The notes under the pieces: model-generated
Told to the model about the DNA's origin: nothing
The model's database searches: none
Seen by the model: the letters and a program-made list of their open reading frames with translations, nothing else
Shown: one piece after another, positions 1 through 8,633 of the stretch
How positions within the stretch are numbered: the first letter of the stretch is position 1
Layout of the letters: each line of letters begins with the position of its first letter
DNA from: Coprobacillus sp. CAG:605
GTDB taxonomy: Bacteria > Bacillota_I > Bacilli_A > RF39 > UBA660
NCBI GenBank assembly: GCA_000433255.1
Contig: HF998235.1
Coordinates: 1-64,000 of the forward strand
Reading direction: 5' to 3'
Length of the DNA: 64,000 nucleotides
Program-made: the position numbers and the translations under genes

Positions 1-19
1 CCCTTGGTGGAGAGGTAAT

Positions 20-994
20 TCATATATCTGCATTTGCTTCTATCAATTTTGTTTGTTCTCTTTTAGTAATTTCATTTATTACTTTCTTTTCATAATAGCA
101 AAGATAAGAATCTCCATAGAATTTTCTATTTTCTTCTTGTTCTTTTTTATAATCTTTTAATGCATTTACTAGCGTATCTCCAATAGAAATAGTTCTTCTA
201 CTTTGAGGATTTTTACAATCCCCATAATACCAAACACCAACAGAATGTCCTTTTGTTATATTTTTTCTTTTTGGTAAACCATATTGATTTTTCTTAATAA
301 TGTTTTTATTTATTATTAATGTTTTCTTTTCAAAATCAACGCAATCCCAAGTTAAACCATATACTTCTGACACTCTCATTCCTGTATAATAAACAGTTAA
401 AAAAGCATAATATATTGAATGTGTACCTTTAAATCTATCTAATATTCTTTCTATTTCTTCTTGCGTAAATATATGTGCAGGATCTTTTCCAATTTTATCT
501 ATTCTTGGTGCATGGACGTGTTCAGCAGGATTAGTGTTAATATAATTTAATGTGTAACACGCATATTTTAATGAACCTTTAACCACTTTTAAAATACTCG
601 CCATATAGTTTTTTGAAAAGCCATACTCAACATATATTTTATTGATAAATTCCTGTAAAAGACGTGTATCTAATTGCCATAATTTATAAAATTCTACTCT
701 TGGTTTTACGTGATTTTTAATAATGTTTATATAAGATATTGTAGTAGAGTAATGCAAATTGAAACTTGCATAATTATCTATCCAATAATCTAAAAAATCT
801 GCATACGACATATTTTCTCTTAACTGCGTCTTTTGACCATTGTAGTAAAAATCGTTATAGGCTTTTGCTCCTTCTTTAAAAGCCTCTGCTTTTGTTTGAT
901 ACCCTGACTTTGTTATCCATTTTCTTGTTCCATCAACTGTTGCAATTTCAAATCGGTATTCATATACCTTTCCACGTTTTCTTACGCTTACCAT
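20..994 (-). pseudogene. Tyrosine recombinase/integrase, C-terminally truncated
   Basis: This is a Tn916/phage-type integrase, expected to catalyse site-specific integration and excision. An arm-type DNA-binding N-terminus (about residues 4-50) is followed by a SAM-like core-binding region (about 60-150). The catalytic domain then begins, with the first active-site Arg in TGMRVSE at about residue 207. The frame ends at a TGA (20-22) after 324 residues, before any HxxR box or catalytic Tyr, so about 80 residues are missing. The six codons left of the TGA in this window are open in the same frame, which suggests a nonsense mutation. The start at 994 is chosen for a GGAG Shine-Dalgarno at 1001-1010; a longer frame to 1060 lacks one. 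It is probably a remnant of a mobile element inserted next to secA. Confidence 0.85.
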
Positions 995-1031
995 AGTTAT
1001 CTCTCCTTCATTATAAAACTTAATGAAACGG

Positions 1032-1059
1032 AAAAATGCCAGCATTTCGAATGCTGACA
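1032..1059 (-). terminator. Hairpin with T-run between secA and integrase
   Basis: Read on the minus strand, a 10-bp stem with one G-U pair and a 3-nt loop (arms 1037-1046 and 1050-1059) is followed by five T residues. It would end secA transcription ahead of the integrase. Because it lies just upstream of the integrase start, a role as a recombination or attenuation site is also possible. Confidence 0.6.
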
Positions 1060-1073
1060 TTTTATATAACTAT

Positions 1074-1187
1074 GTCCACAATAATTGTCCACGTAGATTT
1101 TTTATTGATTTTTATGGGGTTTCCTCGATTCTGTCCACATTATTTATGCTATGTGGACAAATCGTGGACAAATTGTCATCTGTGGAC
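1074..1187. repeat. Six-copy GTCCAC/GTGGAC repeat cluster
   Basis: GTCCAC occurs at 1074, 1087 and 1133. Its reverse complement GTGGAC occurs at 1153, 1164 and 1182. The two triplets face each other around a short AT-rich centre. Several copies extend to TTTGTCCACA, one base from the DnaA box TTATCCACA. The cluster lies between the integrase start and the secA stop, where integrase arm-binding sites or element control sites are expected. Function is inferred only. Confidence 0.6.
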
Positions 1188-1243
1188 AAATTTATCATTT
1201 TTTCTATTTTTAACAATTCCTTGTTTTATAAGGGTTTGCGATG

Positions 1244-3733
1244 TTATTTACCACAACAGTTTTTGTACTTTTTGCCACTTCCACATGGACACAAATCATT
1301 ACGTCCAACCTTAGTTACCTTTTTAGGAACATGTTTAGCTTTTTCTTTACCATCATTTTCCTTACCTTCAACTACTGGTTTTCTTGTAAGATTTTGTGTA
1401 ATTTGAGCTTTCAATAAGAAAGTAGATATCTTAGCATCAATACTATCTTCCATCTTTTCAAATATTTGATATCCTTCTTGAGTATAAGCTTGTAATGGAT
1501 TAGTTTGACCATATCCTCTTAAACCAATACCTTCTCTTAAATGTTCCATAGTAGATATATGATCTACCCAAGCCTCATCAATTACTCTTAAACTAATAGC
1601 TTTCTCAAATTCATTAACTACTTCAATTGGAATATCTTTTAGTTTATTCTTATAATCTTCTAAAATCTTTTTATTCAAATAATCTTCAACTTGTTCATCT
1701 TTCATATCCTTGATTTCATCAAGTTCAATCTTATTTTTATGTAATAAATTATTATTAACATCTTCTAAAATATCAATCTTATCAGCTTCAGTTAAATATC
1801 CTTCTGGATCAATATGATTATCAATTAAAGCTGCTACATTATTCTTAAATGTTTCTTCAATATCTAAAGTAACGTCTTCTTTATCTAATAATTCATTTCT
1901 TCTCTTATAAATAATCTCTCTTTGTTGATTCATGACATTATCATAATCTAACAAACTCTTACGCATATCAAAGTTATTTCCTTCAACTTTCTTTTGTGCA
2001 GTTTCAATAGACCTAGTAAATGTTTTTGACCTAATAGCTTGACTACCATCAATACCTAGCGAAATTAACATATTCTTAATTTTTTCAGTACCAAATCTTC
2101 TCATTAAATCATCTTCAAATGATACAAAGAATTGTGATACACCAGGATCTCCTTGACGACCTGAACGTCCTCTTAACTGATTATCAATACGACGAGATTC
2201 ATGTCTTTCTGTACCAATTACATAAAGACCACCTAACTCTTTAACCCCTTCACCAAGTTTAATATCCGTACCACGACCAGCCATGTTAGTAGCTATTGTA
2301 ATAGCACCTTTTTCACCGGCCTTAGCAATAATCTCAGCTTCTCGTTCATGATTCTTAGCATTTAATACTTCATGAGGCAAATGAGCTTTCTTTAATAAAC
2401 CACTTAAATGTTCATTAGACTCTACTGAAATAGTACCAACTAAAATAGGTTGCCCAGTAGCATGAATCTCTTTAATACAATTAATAATGGCTTGATATTT
2501 TCCTTCTTCTGTAGCATAAACTAAATCTGGTAAATCTTGTCTAATTACAGGTTTATTAGTAGGAATTTGAATTACATACATATTATATATATTGATAAAT
2601 TCTTCTTCCTCAGTCTTAGCTGTACCTGTCATACCTGATAACTTATTATACATTCTAAATAAGTTTTGGAATGTAATAGTAGCCATGGTCTTAGTTTCTT
2701 CATTAATAGTTACATTTTCTTTAGCTTCAATAGCTTGATGTAACCCATCACTAAACTGTCTACCATGCATTAAACGACCCGTAAATTGGTCAACGATAAT
2801 AACTTCACCATTTTCAATTACATAATCAACATCCTTTTTAAAGCCATAATTAGCTTTCAAAGCTTGATTAATATGATGTACTAAAGCACTATTATCAATA
2901 TCATAAAGATTTTTTAAATGAAAATAATTTTCAACTTTTTCACTACCTGATTCAGTTAATGAAACATTTTTAGTCTTTACATCTAAATCATAATCTTCTT
3001 CTTTTAATTTCTTAACTGCTCTATCCGCATCAATATATAAATTTTTAGCATCAAATCTACCACCAGATATAATTAATGGTGTTCTTGCTTCATCGATTAA
3101 AATTGAGTCAACCTCATCAACAATACAAAAATTAAGTGGTCTTTGAACTCTATCTTCCGCTCTAATTACCATATTATCTCTTAAGTAATCAAAACCAATC
3201 TCATTGTTTGTTGAATACATTACATCACAATTATAAGCTTCTTGCTTTTGTTTAGGATTTAATTCTCTTAAATTCAACCCTACAGTAAGTCCTAAGAAAC
3301 GATAAATATTTCCCATCCACTCTGAGTCACGTTGTGCCAAGAATTCATTTACTGTTACAATATGAACCCCCTTACCACTTAACGCATTTAAATAAGTTGG
3401 CATTGTCTCGGTCAAAGTCTTACCTTCACCAGTTTTCATTTCCGCAATATTACCATAATGGATTGCTAAACCACCAACTACCTGAACAAAATAAGGTTTT
3501 TCTCCAATAACACGATAAGCAGCTTCTCTTACAGTAGCAAAAGCCGGTACTATAATATCATCTAAAGTTTTACCTTGTTCTAACTCTTTCTTAAATTCAC
3601 CAGTTTTATTTTTTAATTCTTCATCACTAAGTTTGGAATATTCTGAATCTAAAGCAACAATTTTCTTTGCTATTTCTTCAAATCTACATAATTCTCTATA
3701 TTCACTATCTATTAGTTTTTTTAAAAATTTCAT
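1244..3733 (-). CDS. secA: Protein translocase ATPase SecA
   Basis: SecA drives post-translational export of preproteins through SecYEG by ATP hydrolysis at the cytoplasmic face of the membrane. The 829-residue protein has the DEAD motor with Walker A MKTGEGKT (about 99-106), Walker B VDEVDS, and the motif NMAGRGTDIKL in the second motor domain. The C-terminal zinc-binding SecB-type tail CPCGSGKKYKNCCG is intact. The ATG at 3733 is chosen because GGAGGTT lies at 3741-3747; an upstream in-frame extension has no such site. It appears to be a single-gene unit. Confidence 0.97.
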   Translation of the reverse strand: MKFLKKLIDSEYRELCRFEEIAKKIVALDSEYSKLSDEELKNKTGEFKKELEQGKTLDDIIVPAFATVREAAYRVIGEKPYFVQVVGGLAIHYGNIAEMKTGEGKTLTETMPTYLNALSGKGVHIVTVNEFLAQRDSEWMGNIYRFLGLTVGLNLRELNPKQKQEAYNCDVMYSTNNEIGFDYLRDNMVIRAEDRVQRPLNFCIVDEVDSILIDEARTPLIISGGRFDAKNLYIDADRAVKKLKEEDYDLDVKTKNVSLTESGSEKVENYFHLKNLYDIDNSALVHHINQALKANYGFKKDVDYVIENGEVIIVDQFTGRLMHGRQFSDGLHQAIEAKENVTINEETKTMATITFQNLFRMYNKLSGMTGTAKTEEEEFINIYNMYVIQIPTNKPVIRQDLPDLVYATEEGKYQAIINCIKEIHATGQPILVGTISVESNEHLSGLLKKAHLPHEVLNAKNHEREAEIIAKAGEKGAITIATNMAGRGTDIKLGEGVKELGGLYVIGTERHESRRIDNQLRGRSGRQGDPGVSQFFVSFEDDLMRRFGTEKIKNMLISLGIDGSQAIRSKTFTRSIETAQKKVEGNNFDMRKSLLDYDNVMNQQREIIYKRRNELLDKEDVTLDIEETFKNNVAALIDNHIDPEGYLTEADKIDILEDVNNNLLHKNKIELDEIKDMKDEQVEDYLNKKILEDYKNKLKDIPIEVVNEFEKAISLRVIDEAWVDHISTMEHLREGIGLRGYGQTNPLQAYTQEGYQIFEKMEDSIDAKISTFLLKAQITQNLTRKPVVEGKENDGKEKAKHVPKKVTKVGRNDLCPCGSGKKYKNCCGK

Positions 3734-3840
3734 AATTTCTAACCTCCACATCATATATTCTAGCATATTTTAATACTAAAATAAAAACAAATTAAGTAAA
3801 ATTCCTTAAAAAGAAACCAATTTTTATATTTTATTAACTT

Positions 3841-4563
3841 TTAATACTCAATATCCATTAAATAAAGCCCACAAGCTGGTGCCGTCATCATTTGCTTTTT
3901 TATCATATAATCATCAAGCATCTTTGAAACATCACATATTTCTTTTTTATGCATCCCAACTTCCAACATTGCTCCAACCATATTTCTTACCATATAACGA
4001 TAAAAACTTTTACCTAAAAATTCTATTTCTAAAATGTCGTTATTCATATTAAATTTGATGTCCTCAACACACATCAAATAATTATCCCTTTCCCCAGCAA
4101 CAAAATTTCTAAAATCATGACACCCCAAAAATACCTTAGCGCATTCCCTCATTTTATCAATATCTAACTTTTCATACACTTGTAAAAAATATCTACTCTT
4201 TAAGCAATCAAAATCACCTAAATTAATTTTATAAACATACTTTTTTCGCTTCACATTAAATCTAGCATGAAAATCATTACCTACTTTTTTACAATCTAGT
4301 ACTCTTATATCATTATCTAAAATCCTATTAACCGCATACATAAGCCTATCTGCTGGTATATCATAATCTATATCAAAATGTATCATTTGACCATAAGCAT
4401 GAACCCCTTTATCCGTCCTAGAAGCTCCTTTAACTAAAACTTCACCTTTATTAATCACCCCAAGAGCTTCTTCTAAAACTTTTTGAACCGTACGATAATC
4501 ATTAAGCCTTTGAAACCCATAAAAACCACTACCGTCATAACTTACTTTCATTAAATATCTCAT
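3841..4563 (-). CDS. truA: tRNA pseudouridine(38-40) synthase TruA
   Basis: TruA converts uridines 38-40 of the tRNA anticodon arm to pseudouridine. The 240-residue protein has the normal length. The catalytic Asp lies in ASRTDKGVHA (about residue 51), and a substrate-binding segment SFYRYMVRNMVG is conserved. Its ATG overlaps the TGA of the upstream gene by four bases, indicating translational coupling. In many Bacillota truA ends the ecfA1-ecfA2-ecfT-truA cluster. Here the two ATPase genes remain upstream in eroded form and ecfT is absent. Confidence 0.96.
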   Translation of the reverse strand: MRYLMKVSYDGSGFYGFQRLNDYRTVQKVLEEALGVINKGEVLVKGASRTDKGVHAYGQMIHFDIDYDIPADRLMYAVNRILDNDIRVLDCKKVGNDFHARFNVKRKKYVYKINLGDFDCLKSRYFLQVYEKLDIDKMRECAKVFLGCHDFRNFVAGERDNYLMCVEDIKFNMNNDILEIEFLGKSFYRYMVRNMVGAMLEVGMHKKEICDVSKMLDDYMIKKQMMTAPACGLYLMDIEY

Positions 4564-5336
4564 TTAGCTTCCACATCCCTATATATTGCTTTTATTAATT
4601 CTTTCACATCTACATAATCTAGTAATTCATGTCCATTTTTTCGAGCCATTTTCACAAATTCAATAATTTTAGGCATCTTCATATACCGATATAACTTTTC
4701 ATTATAACAATCATTACCTAAACACTCCAAAACAATCTTACCATTTCTAAAAACAACATAATTATCTACAACATCTAGATAATCTTCATTTTCATCATCA
4801 AATATTATAATATTTTTCTTATACTTACTCTTTAATCTCTTAAAAACTTTCTTCAAAGATTCTTTATCCTTATAATTAAAACCTTTAAAATAATAATCAA
4901 CAATTATCACTTTAGGATTATAAAAAAGCACACATGCTAACCACACTTTTTTTTGCTCCATTCTCGACATATTTAAAATATCTCTTGTCAAAAAGTCTTG
5001 CGATAACCCCACCATCATTAACGCCTTAAGTCCTTTATCAACTACATCTATAATTTCTAAATCATAAATTTCATTTAAATACTTCATTTCATCCAAAGCA
5101 TTTTTCATCTCAAACTCTTTTAAAACTTCATTACCTAAATATCCAATATCACTAGCGTGTCCACATTCATTAACTAACAAATACCCATTCAAAGGATTCT
5201 TTTTCTTAAACAATAAGTCCTTAATTAAAGCCCCACTAAGTCCATTACAAAAAGTAATCGCACTATCTTTAAAAACATAATCAACATGATTTAATTTTTG
5301 ATAATCTTTTAATGATCTAACACTTAAATCTTTCAT
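4560..5336 (-). CDS. Degenerate ECF transporter ATPase, EcfA2 position
   Basis: This 258-residue protein keeps the outline of an EcfA-type ABC ATPase but lacks its catalytic motifs. Where the Walker A loop should be there is FCNGLSGALIKDLL with no GKS/T. LNMSRMEQKKVW replaces the LSGGQ signature, and KVIIVDYYFKG replaces the Walker B DEP segment, losing the catalytic Glu. The C-terminal MKMPKIIEF resembles the Leu-Pro segment of EcfA proteins. The ATG at 5336 overlaps the upstream stop (TAATG), and a second ATG at 5348 is possible. The frame is uninterrupted, so it is probably still expressed. Assignment rests on residual similarity and on truA following it. Confidence 0.72.
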   Translation of the reverse strand: MKDLSVRSLKDYQKLNHVDYVFKDSAITFCNGLSGALIKDLLFKKKNPLNGYLLVNECGHASDIGYLGNEVLKEFEMKNALDEMKYLNEIYDLEIIDVVDKGLKALMMVGLSQDFLTRDILNMSRMEQKKVWLACVLFYNPKVIIVDYYFKGFNYKDKESLKKVFKRLKSKYKKNIIIFDDENEDYLDVVDNYVVFRNGKIVLECLGNDCYNEKLYRYMKMPKIIEFVKMARKNGHELLDYVDVKELIKAIYRDVEAK

Positions 5337-6127
5337 TATGATTTCCATATTTCTTTAATCATCTCCTTATTATCTGTAATAATCCTATCTAAAAGCCCAT
5401 AATATCCCAGTTGAATTGATAAATCAATCATAAAAGGTAAATCAAATCCCAATCTTCGTAATAATTTTTCTTCTTTTAAACATTCAATCGTCTTACCTTC
5501 CATAGCAATTTCTTTATTATAAAGCACTACTAAATAAGGAAAAAAAGTTACATAATCCATATCCGTTGTAATATTTATAATCGTTATCTTATTCTTCTTA
5601 CAATAACTAATTATTCTCTTAATCATATCCTCATTCATATCAATAAATAAATCATCAATAACTAAATAAACCGGATTTCGCACTAATTCTTTAATAATCT
5701 TAATATAATTTTTCCATTCAACATCAAAATTACATATTCTTTTTTCTAACTCATCATCTAATTTAAAATAATCAATTATCTTTTTAGTTCGAGCTTCCTC
5801 TTCTTCTAATTCCAAATTTAAGTCATTCATACTATCAAAAAGCTCATTAATAACTGTATTTTTATTAACGTATTTATCATGAAACACAACAGCGACATAT
5901 CTCCTTAATAAATATAAATTACTTCTAACTATTTCCACACCATTAATTTTTATTGAACCACGATATCTTATTCTACCAGCTAAAATACGCGCTAACGTCG
6001 TTTTCCCAGAACCACTAGGGCCAATAATACTAACTCCAACCCCTTTAGGTATAGTTAAAGATAAGTTATGAAAAATTTCTTTATCTAAAGTTGTATAAGA
6101 TATGTTGCTTAAGTTTAATTGTTCCAT
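5336..6127 (-). CDS. ECF-type ABC ATPase with altered catalytic motifs, EcfA1 position
   Basis: EcfA1 normally pairs with EcfA2 to power vitamin and metal uptake through EcfT. This 263-residue protein retains a perfect Walker A, GPSGSGKTT (about residues 34-42), so nucleotide binding is likely. The ABC signature is replaced by NFDVEWKNYIKI, and Walker B reads YLVIDDLF with Asp in place of the catalytic Glu. Coupled hydrolysis is therefore doubtful. It overlaps the degenerate EcfA2-like gene by one base, and no transmembrane EcfT follows. The ATG at 6127 is preferred over an upstream GTG and has GGTGAGG upstream. Confidence 0.75.
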   Translation of the reverse strand: MEQLNLSNISYTTLDKEIFHNLSLTIPKGVGVSIIGPSGSGKTTLARILAGRIRYRGSIKINGVEIVRSNLYLLRRYVAVVFHDKYVNKNTVINELFDSMNDLNLELEEEEARTKKIIDYFKLDDELEKRICNFDVEWKNYIKIIKELVRNPVYLVIDDLFIDMNEDMIKRIISYCKKNKITIINITTDMDYVTFFPYLVVLYNKEIAMEGKTIECLKEEKLLRRLGFDLPFMIDLSIQLGYYGLLDRIITDNKEMIKEIWKS

Positions 6128-6178
6128 AATCCTCACCTTAAGTTAATATTATACATAAACTTGCCAAAAAAAGAAAGA

Positions 6179-6550
6179 TTAATTATCTTCCTTTATAACA
6201 TTTTCCTCTGTAGAATCACTACTTGAACTACTTTTATCCTTATTTTCAACTCTTAGAATTAATTCTCCATCTTTAGTATACCCAAATTTTTCTCTCGCAT
6301 ATCTTGCCATATAATCTGGATCTTGCAATTTAACAACTTCGCTTTCTAACTTTTTTTCTTCTAAAACTAAACTATCATATTTATTAGTAAGCTCGCCCTT
6401 TAGTCTTCTATTTTCAAAAATTTTTGTCCAATCATTAAACACACTATGAATAACCAAAACGATTAAAACAATTAAAATTACACTTAACCATTTCATTCTT
6501 CTTTTAGCTTTATTAACTTTTTTCTTCTTAACTTGACCCTTATTCACCAT
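6179..6550 (-). CDS. divIC: Cell-division protein DivIC/FtsB family
   Basis: DivIC is a bitopic septal protein that works with FtsL and DivIB in the divisome. The 123-residue product has a Lys/Arg-rich cytoplasmic start, one transmembrane helix (about 22-40), a heptad coiled coil (about 45-80), and the conserved FtsB/DivIC segment YMARYAREKFGYTKDGE. A Ser- and acid-rich tail ends it. GAGGG lies seven bases before the ATG. The gene sits directly after yabP-yabQ, as in Bacillus, which supports DivIC over other FtsB-like proteins. Confidence 0.88.
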   Translation of the reverse strand: MVNKGQVKKKKVNKAKRRMKWLSVILIVLIVLVIHSVFNDWTKIFENRRLKGELTNKYDSLVLEEKKLESEVVKLQDPDYMARYAREKFGYTKDGELILRVENKDKSSSSSDSTEENVIKEDN

Positions 6551-6617
6551 TTCATACCCTCTAGTATCAATAATTATACCACGAAACGTACCTATTTTCT
6601 AGAAGATAACTTTAATT

Positions 6618-6884
6618 TTACATTTTATTTGTAAACTTTCTTCCAACAAAAAAACCCAAAATAATAATAAACATAAAATATATGTGAAAATTACCATTAT
6701 TAATAAAGAACAAAACATCAACATACATTATTACCATAATAAAAGTTGCCAAGAAATATATCAAAATCTTAGAAACCAAATAAGCTTTCTTTAAAAGTTT
6801 CCTATGAACTCTCATACAAAAATTAATAAGTATTCCATATAAGAATGAAATAAAAAAGCATATTAACTGAACTTCAATTTTCAT
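6618..6884 (-). CDS. yabQ: Spore cortex protein YabQ
   Basis: YabQ is a sporulation membrane protein needed for cortex formation in Bacillus. The 88-residue product is nearly all hydrophobic, with about three predicted membrane helices and a basic loop MRVHRKLLKKAYL between the first two, as in the family. It is shorter than the Bacillus protein. Its start overlaps the yabP stop (ATGA), so the two are co-translated, and divIC follows as in Bacillus. Sequence conservation is weak; synteny carries much of the call. Confidence 0.78.
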   Translation of the reverse strand: MKIEVQLICFFISFLYGILINFCMRVHRKLLKKAYLVSKILIYFLATFIMVIMYVDVLFFINNGNFHIYFMFIIILGFFVGRKFTNKM

Positions 6885-7177
6885 TTAAACAATTTATCAA
6901 AGATAGAGCCTTCTTTTTTACTATCTTTGCCATCTAAGTACACTAAAGAATTAACTTTTCCTTTTATATTTAAATTGCCTTCTAAAGTATCAAGTCTCAC
7001 AATTTCTAAGTTACTTCCCTTTAAAACCAAAGGACCTAAATTAGTTTCCATAACAAACTCTTCCGGTGAAAAACTTACTAGCTTTTTTAATCCTGTTAAA
7101 CTTACTCTCTTCCTATCATCCATTTTTATTTCGCTACTCAAAGTTAACTCCCTGACTGCATTTATTCTATTATCCAT
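6881..7177 (-). CDS. yabP: Sporulation protein YabP
   Basis: YabP is a small protein of the YabP/YqfC family, made in the mother cell and required for spore cortex assembly. The 98-residue product shows the family pattern of short beta strands: SRVSLTG-like KRVSLTGLKKLVSF, then LGPLVLKGSNLEIVRLDTLEGNLNIKG. GGTGAT is positioned ahead of the ATG. It opens the yabP-yabQ-divIC cluster with a 4-base overlap into yabQ. The nearest upstream gene, spoVG, is insulated by a terminator. Confidence 0.88.
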   Translation of the reverse strand: MDNRINAVRELTLSSEIKMDDRKRVSLTGLKKLVSFSPEEFVMETNLGPLVLKGSNLEIVRLDTLEGNLNIKGKVNSLVYLDGKDSKKEGSIFDKLFK

Positions 7178-7213
7178 CTTATTATCACCACTAAATTATA
7201 TGTTAGAACCACG

Positions 7214-7237
7214 AAAAAAAGACGCCAAAGCGTCTAA
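7214..7237 (-). terminator. Intrinsic terminator after spoVG
   Basis: Minus-strand AGACGC/GCGTCT stem (7220-7225 with 7230-7235), 4-nt loop, then a T-run (7214-7219). It separates spoVG from yabP. Confidence 0.9.
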
Positions 7238-7249
7238 ATTATAGTAAAA

Positions 7250-7507
7250 CTACTCAGCTTTCTTATATTCTTCAATAATAGCGTCTTCTAGCATTTTACG
7301 AACATCAGGATTAATAGGATGAGCTATATCTCTATATCCACCAGTAGCAGTTTTTCTACTAGGCATTGCAATGAATAACCCATTGTCTCCTTCTATAATT
7401 CTAATATCATGAACAGCGAATGAATCATCTAATACGATTGAGGCAATTCCTCTCATACGTGATCCTTCTTTTTCAATTTTACGAACGCTAACTGATGTAA
7501 CTTGCAT
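7250..7507 (-). CDS. spoVG: Septation/sporulation regulator SpoVG
   Basis: SpoVG is a small, widely conserved Bacillota regulator that binds DNA and RNA and affects asymmetric septation and spore cortex. The 85-residue protein is close to textbook: VTSVSVRKI at the start, [21 protein letters not shown] in the middle (quoted in parts: [15 protein letters not shown]), and [20 protein letters not shown] near the end. GAAGGAGAG precedes the ATG. It is transcribed alone between terminators or gaps and lies close to veg and yabG, as in compressed Bacillus order. Confidence 0.97.
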   Translation of the reverse strand: MQVTSVSVRKIEKEGSRMRGIASIVLDDSFAVHDIRIIEGDNGLFIAMPSRKTATGGYRDIAHPINPDVRKMLEDAIIEEYKKAE

Positions 7508-7582
7508 AGCATTACTCTCCTTCTAAAGTCTTTCAACTTAATTATATTCTATAGCAAATATATTTAAATTTCAAGTAAATTA

Positions 7583-7795
7583 TTACATATGATAAATCTT
7601 TACATCCCCAATTGCCACATCAGCATAAGTAAAACTCATATTATTTCCCTCAACAATAACCGTAAAAATATTAGGATAAACTTGATTTACAACGCCTTTA
7701 AACATTTGATTTCTACTTCTTGAACCACTAACTTTAATCATAATTTGCTTATTAACTAAACTTTCAATTTCTTCTTTGATATCACTAACATTCAT
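7583..7795 (-). CDS. veg: Veg family protein
   Basis: Veg is a short, strongly expressed protein implicated in biofilm formation and spore germination in Bacillus. The 70-residue product matches the family: an N-terminal helix DIKEEIESLVNKQI, then a small beta-barrel-like part with SGSRSRNQMFKGVV and YPNIFTVIVE. The start overlaps the yabG stop by four bases, so it is co-translated with the sporulation protease gene upstream. The yabG-veg pair downstream of rsmA is the Bacillus arrangement. Confidence 0.92.
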   Translation of the reverse strand: MNVSDIKEEIESLVNKQIMIKVSGSRSRNQMFKGVVNQVYPNIFTVIVEGNNMSFTYADVAIGDVKIYHM

Positions 7796-8562
7796 CTAGG
7801 ATACCCCACATACATCATTCCATTACAAATTAAACCGCCCATACCATCAACCCCATTTTTAGTTTTAGATAGTAGCTCAATCAAATTAATCTCCTTATTA
7901 CGTTCCGTAAGAGCCAAATTACAAGCAATAATTGCCGGGTCCAAGGCATGAATATTGACCCTTTTAGGACTACTAGCAAAATTAGCACCTGCCTTAATCA
8001 ACTCTTCATAATTACTTTGACAAGCCCCAGCAATAATAATCAACTTTTCATGAGATTTTTCATACTTTCTAGCATTTTTAACCGCACCCACAAAATTAGT
8101 AGAATTCTTATAATTTTTTAAATCTTTTTTATCCCCTTTTTTCTTCATATAAGCATCATGTCCTGTAATTATAACAATATCCGGCTTTACCTCTTCTAAA
8201 TATCCCACAATATCATTGGCAATATGTTCTTCATCAATCTTCTTTCCCACTGCCAAAATATGGTTTTCCCGATAATAATCCATACATCTTTTTAAATATT
8301 CACTATCCCCGTCTAACTGTAAAACTCTAGGTGGTAAATAAAAATAATCATTTCTATCCATATCAGTATCAACTTTCGGTACATTAAACTTATCTTCTAT
8401 CATTTTTTTATCCACAACAGTACAATCATCAACCGGACTATCAGCATACAACCTATCATTAACACCCTTTAAATACACCATATTTCCCTTAACACTAAGT
8501 ACTAAAAATAAAGTATCATTTTTATAACTATTTCTCGTTATATAATCTCCACTTTTTATCAT
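7792..8562 (-). CDS. yabG: Sporulation-specific protease YabG
   Basis: YabG is the peptidase U57 family protease that processes spore coat proteins in the mother cell. The 256-residue protein carries family blocks including DIVIITGHDAYMKK, IIAGACQSNYEELIKAGANFASSP (quoted in part: AGACQSNYEELIKAG) and a C-terminal GVDGMGGLICNGMM. ACQS contains the likely nucleophilic Cys; this is inference. The ATG at 8562 is preferred over a GTG at 8574 because GGTGAT stands six bases ahead. It overlaps veg. A full DnaA-box sequence lies inside the gene near 8412. Confidence 0.93.
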   Translation of the reverse strand: MIKSGDYITRNSYKNDTLFLVLSVKGNMVYLKGVNDRLYADSPVDDCTVVDKKMIEDKFNVPKVDTDMDRNDYFYLPPRVLQLDGDSEYLKRCMDYYRENHILAVGKKIDEEHIANDIVGYLEEVKPDIVIITGHDAYMKKKGDKKDLKNYKNSTNFVGAVKNARKYEKSHEKLIIIAGACQSNYEELIKAGANFASSPKRVNIHALDPAIIACNLALTERNKEINLIELLSKTKNGVDGMGGLICNGMMYVGYPR

Positions 8563-8606
8563 GAATATCACCACTTAATTGTATGTAATTAAAAATTAAT
8601 TAGAAC

Positions 8607-8633
8607 AAAAAACCTTGTTTAATTAAAACAAGG
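8607..8633 (-). terminator. Intrinsic terminator at the end of rsmA
   Basis: Minus-strand stem CCTTGTTT/AAACAAGG (8613-8620 with 8626-8633) and six T residues. The loop (8621-8625) contains the rsmA stop codon. Confidence 0.88.

Noticed and set aside
20..22. Reading TGA as tryptophan (code 4) to rescue the integrase
   Set aside because: Trp is encoded by TGG throughout, and TGA clearly ends other genes, for example spoIIQ (overlapping the next ATG) and yabG.
1023..1406. Plus-strand frames across the integrase-secA gap and into secA
   Set aside because: They run antisense to secA and through the repeat cluster, with no Shine-Dalgarno or recognisable protein.
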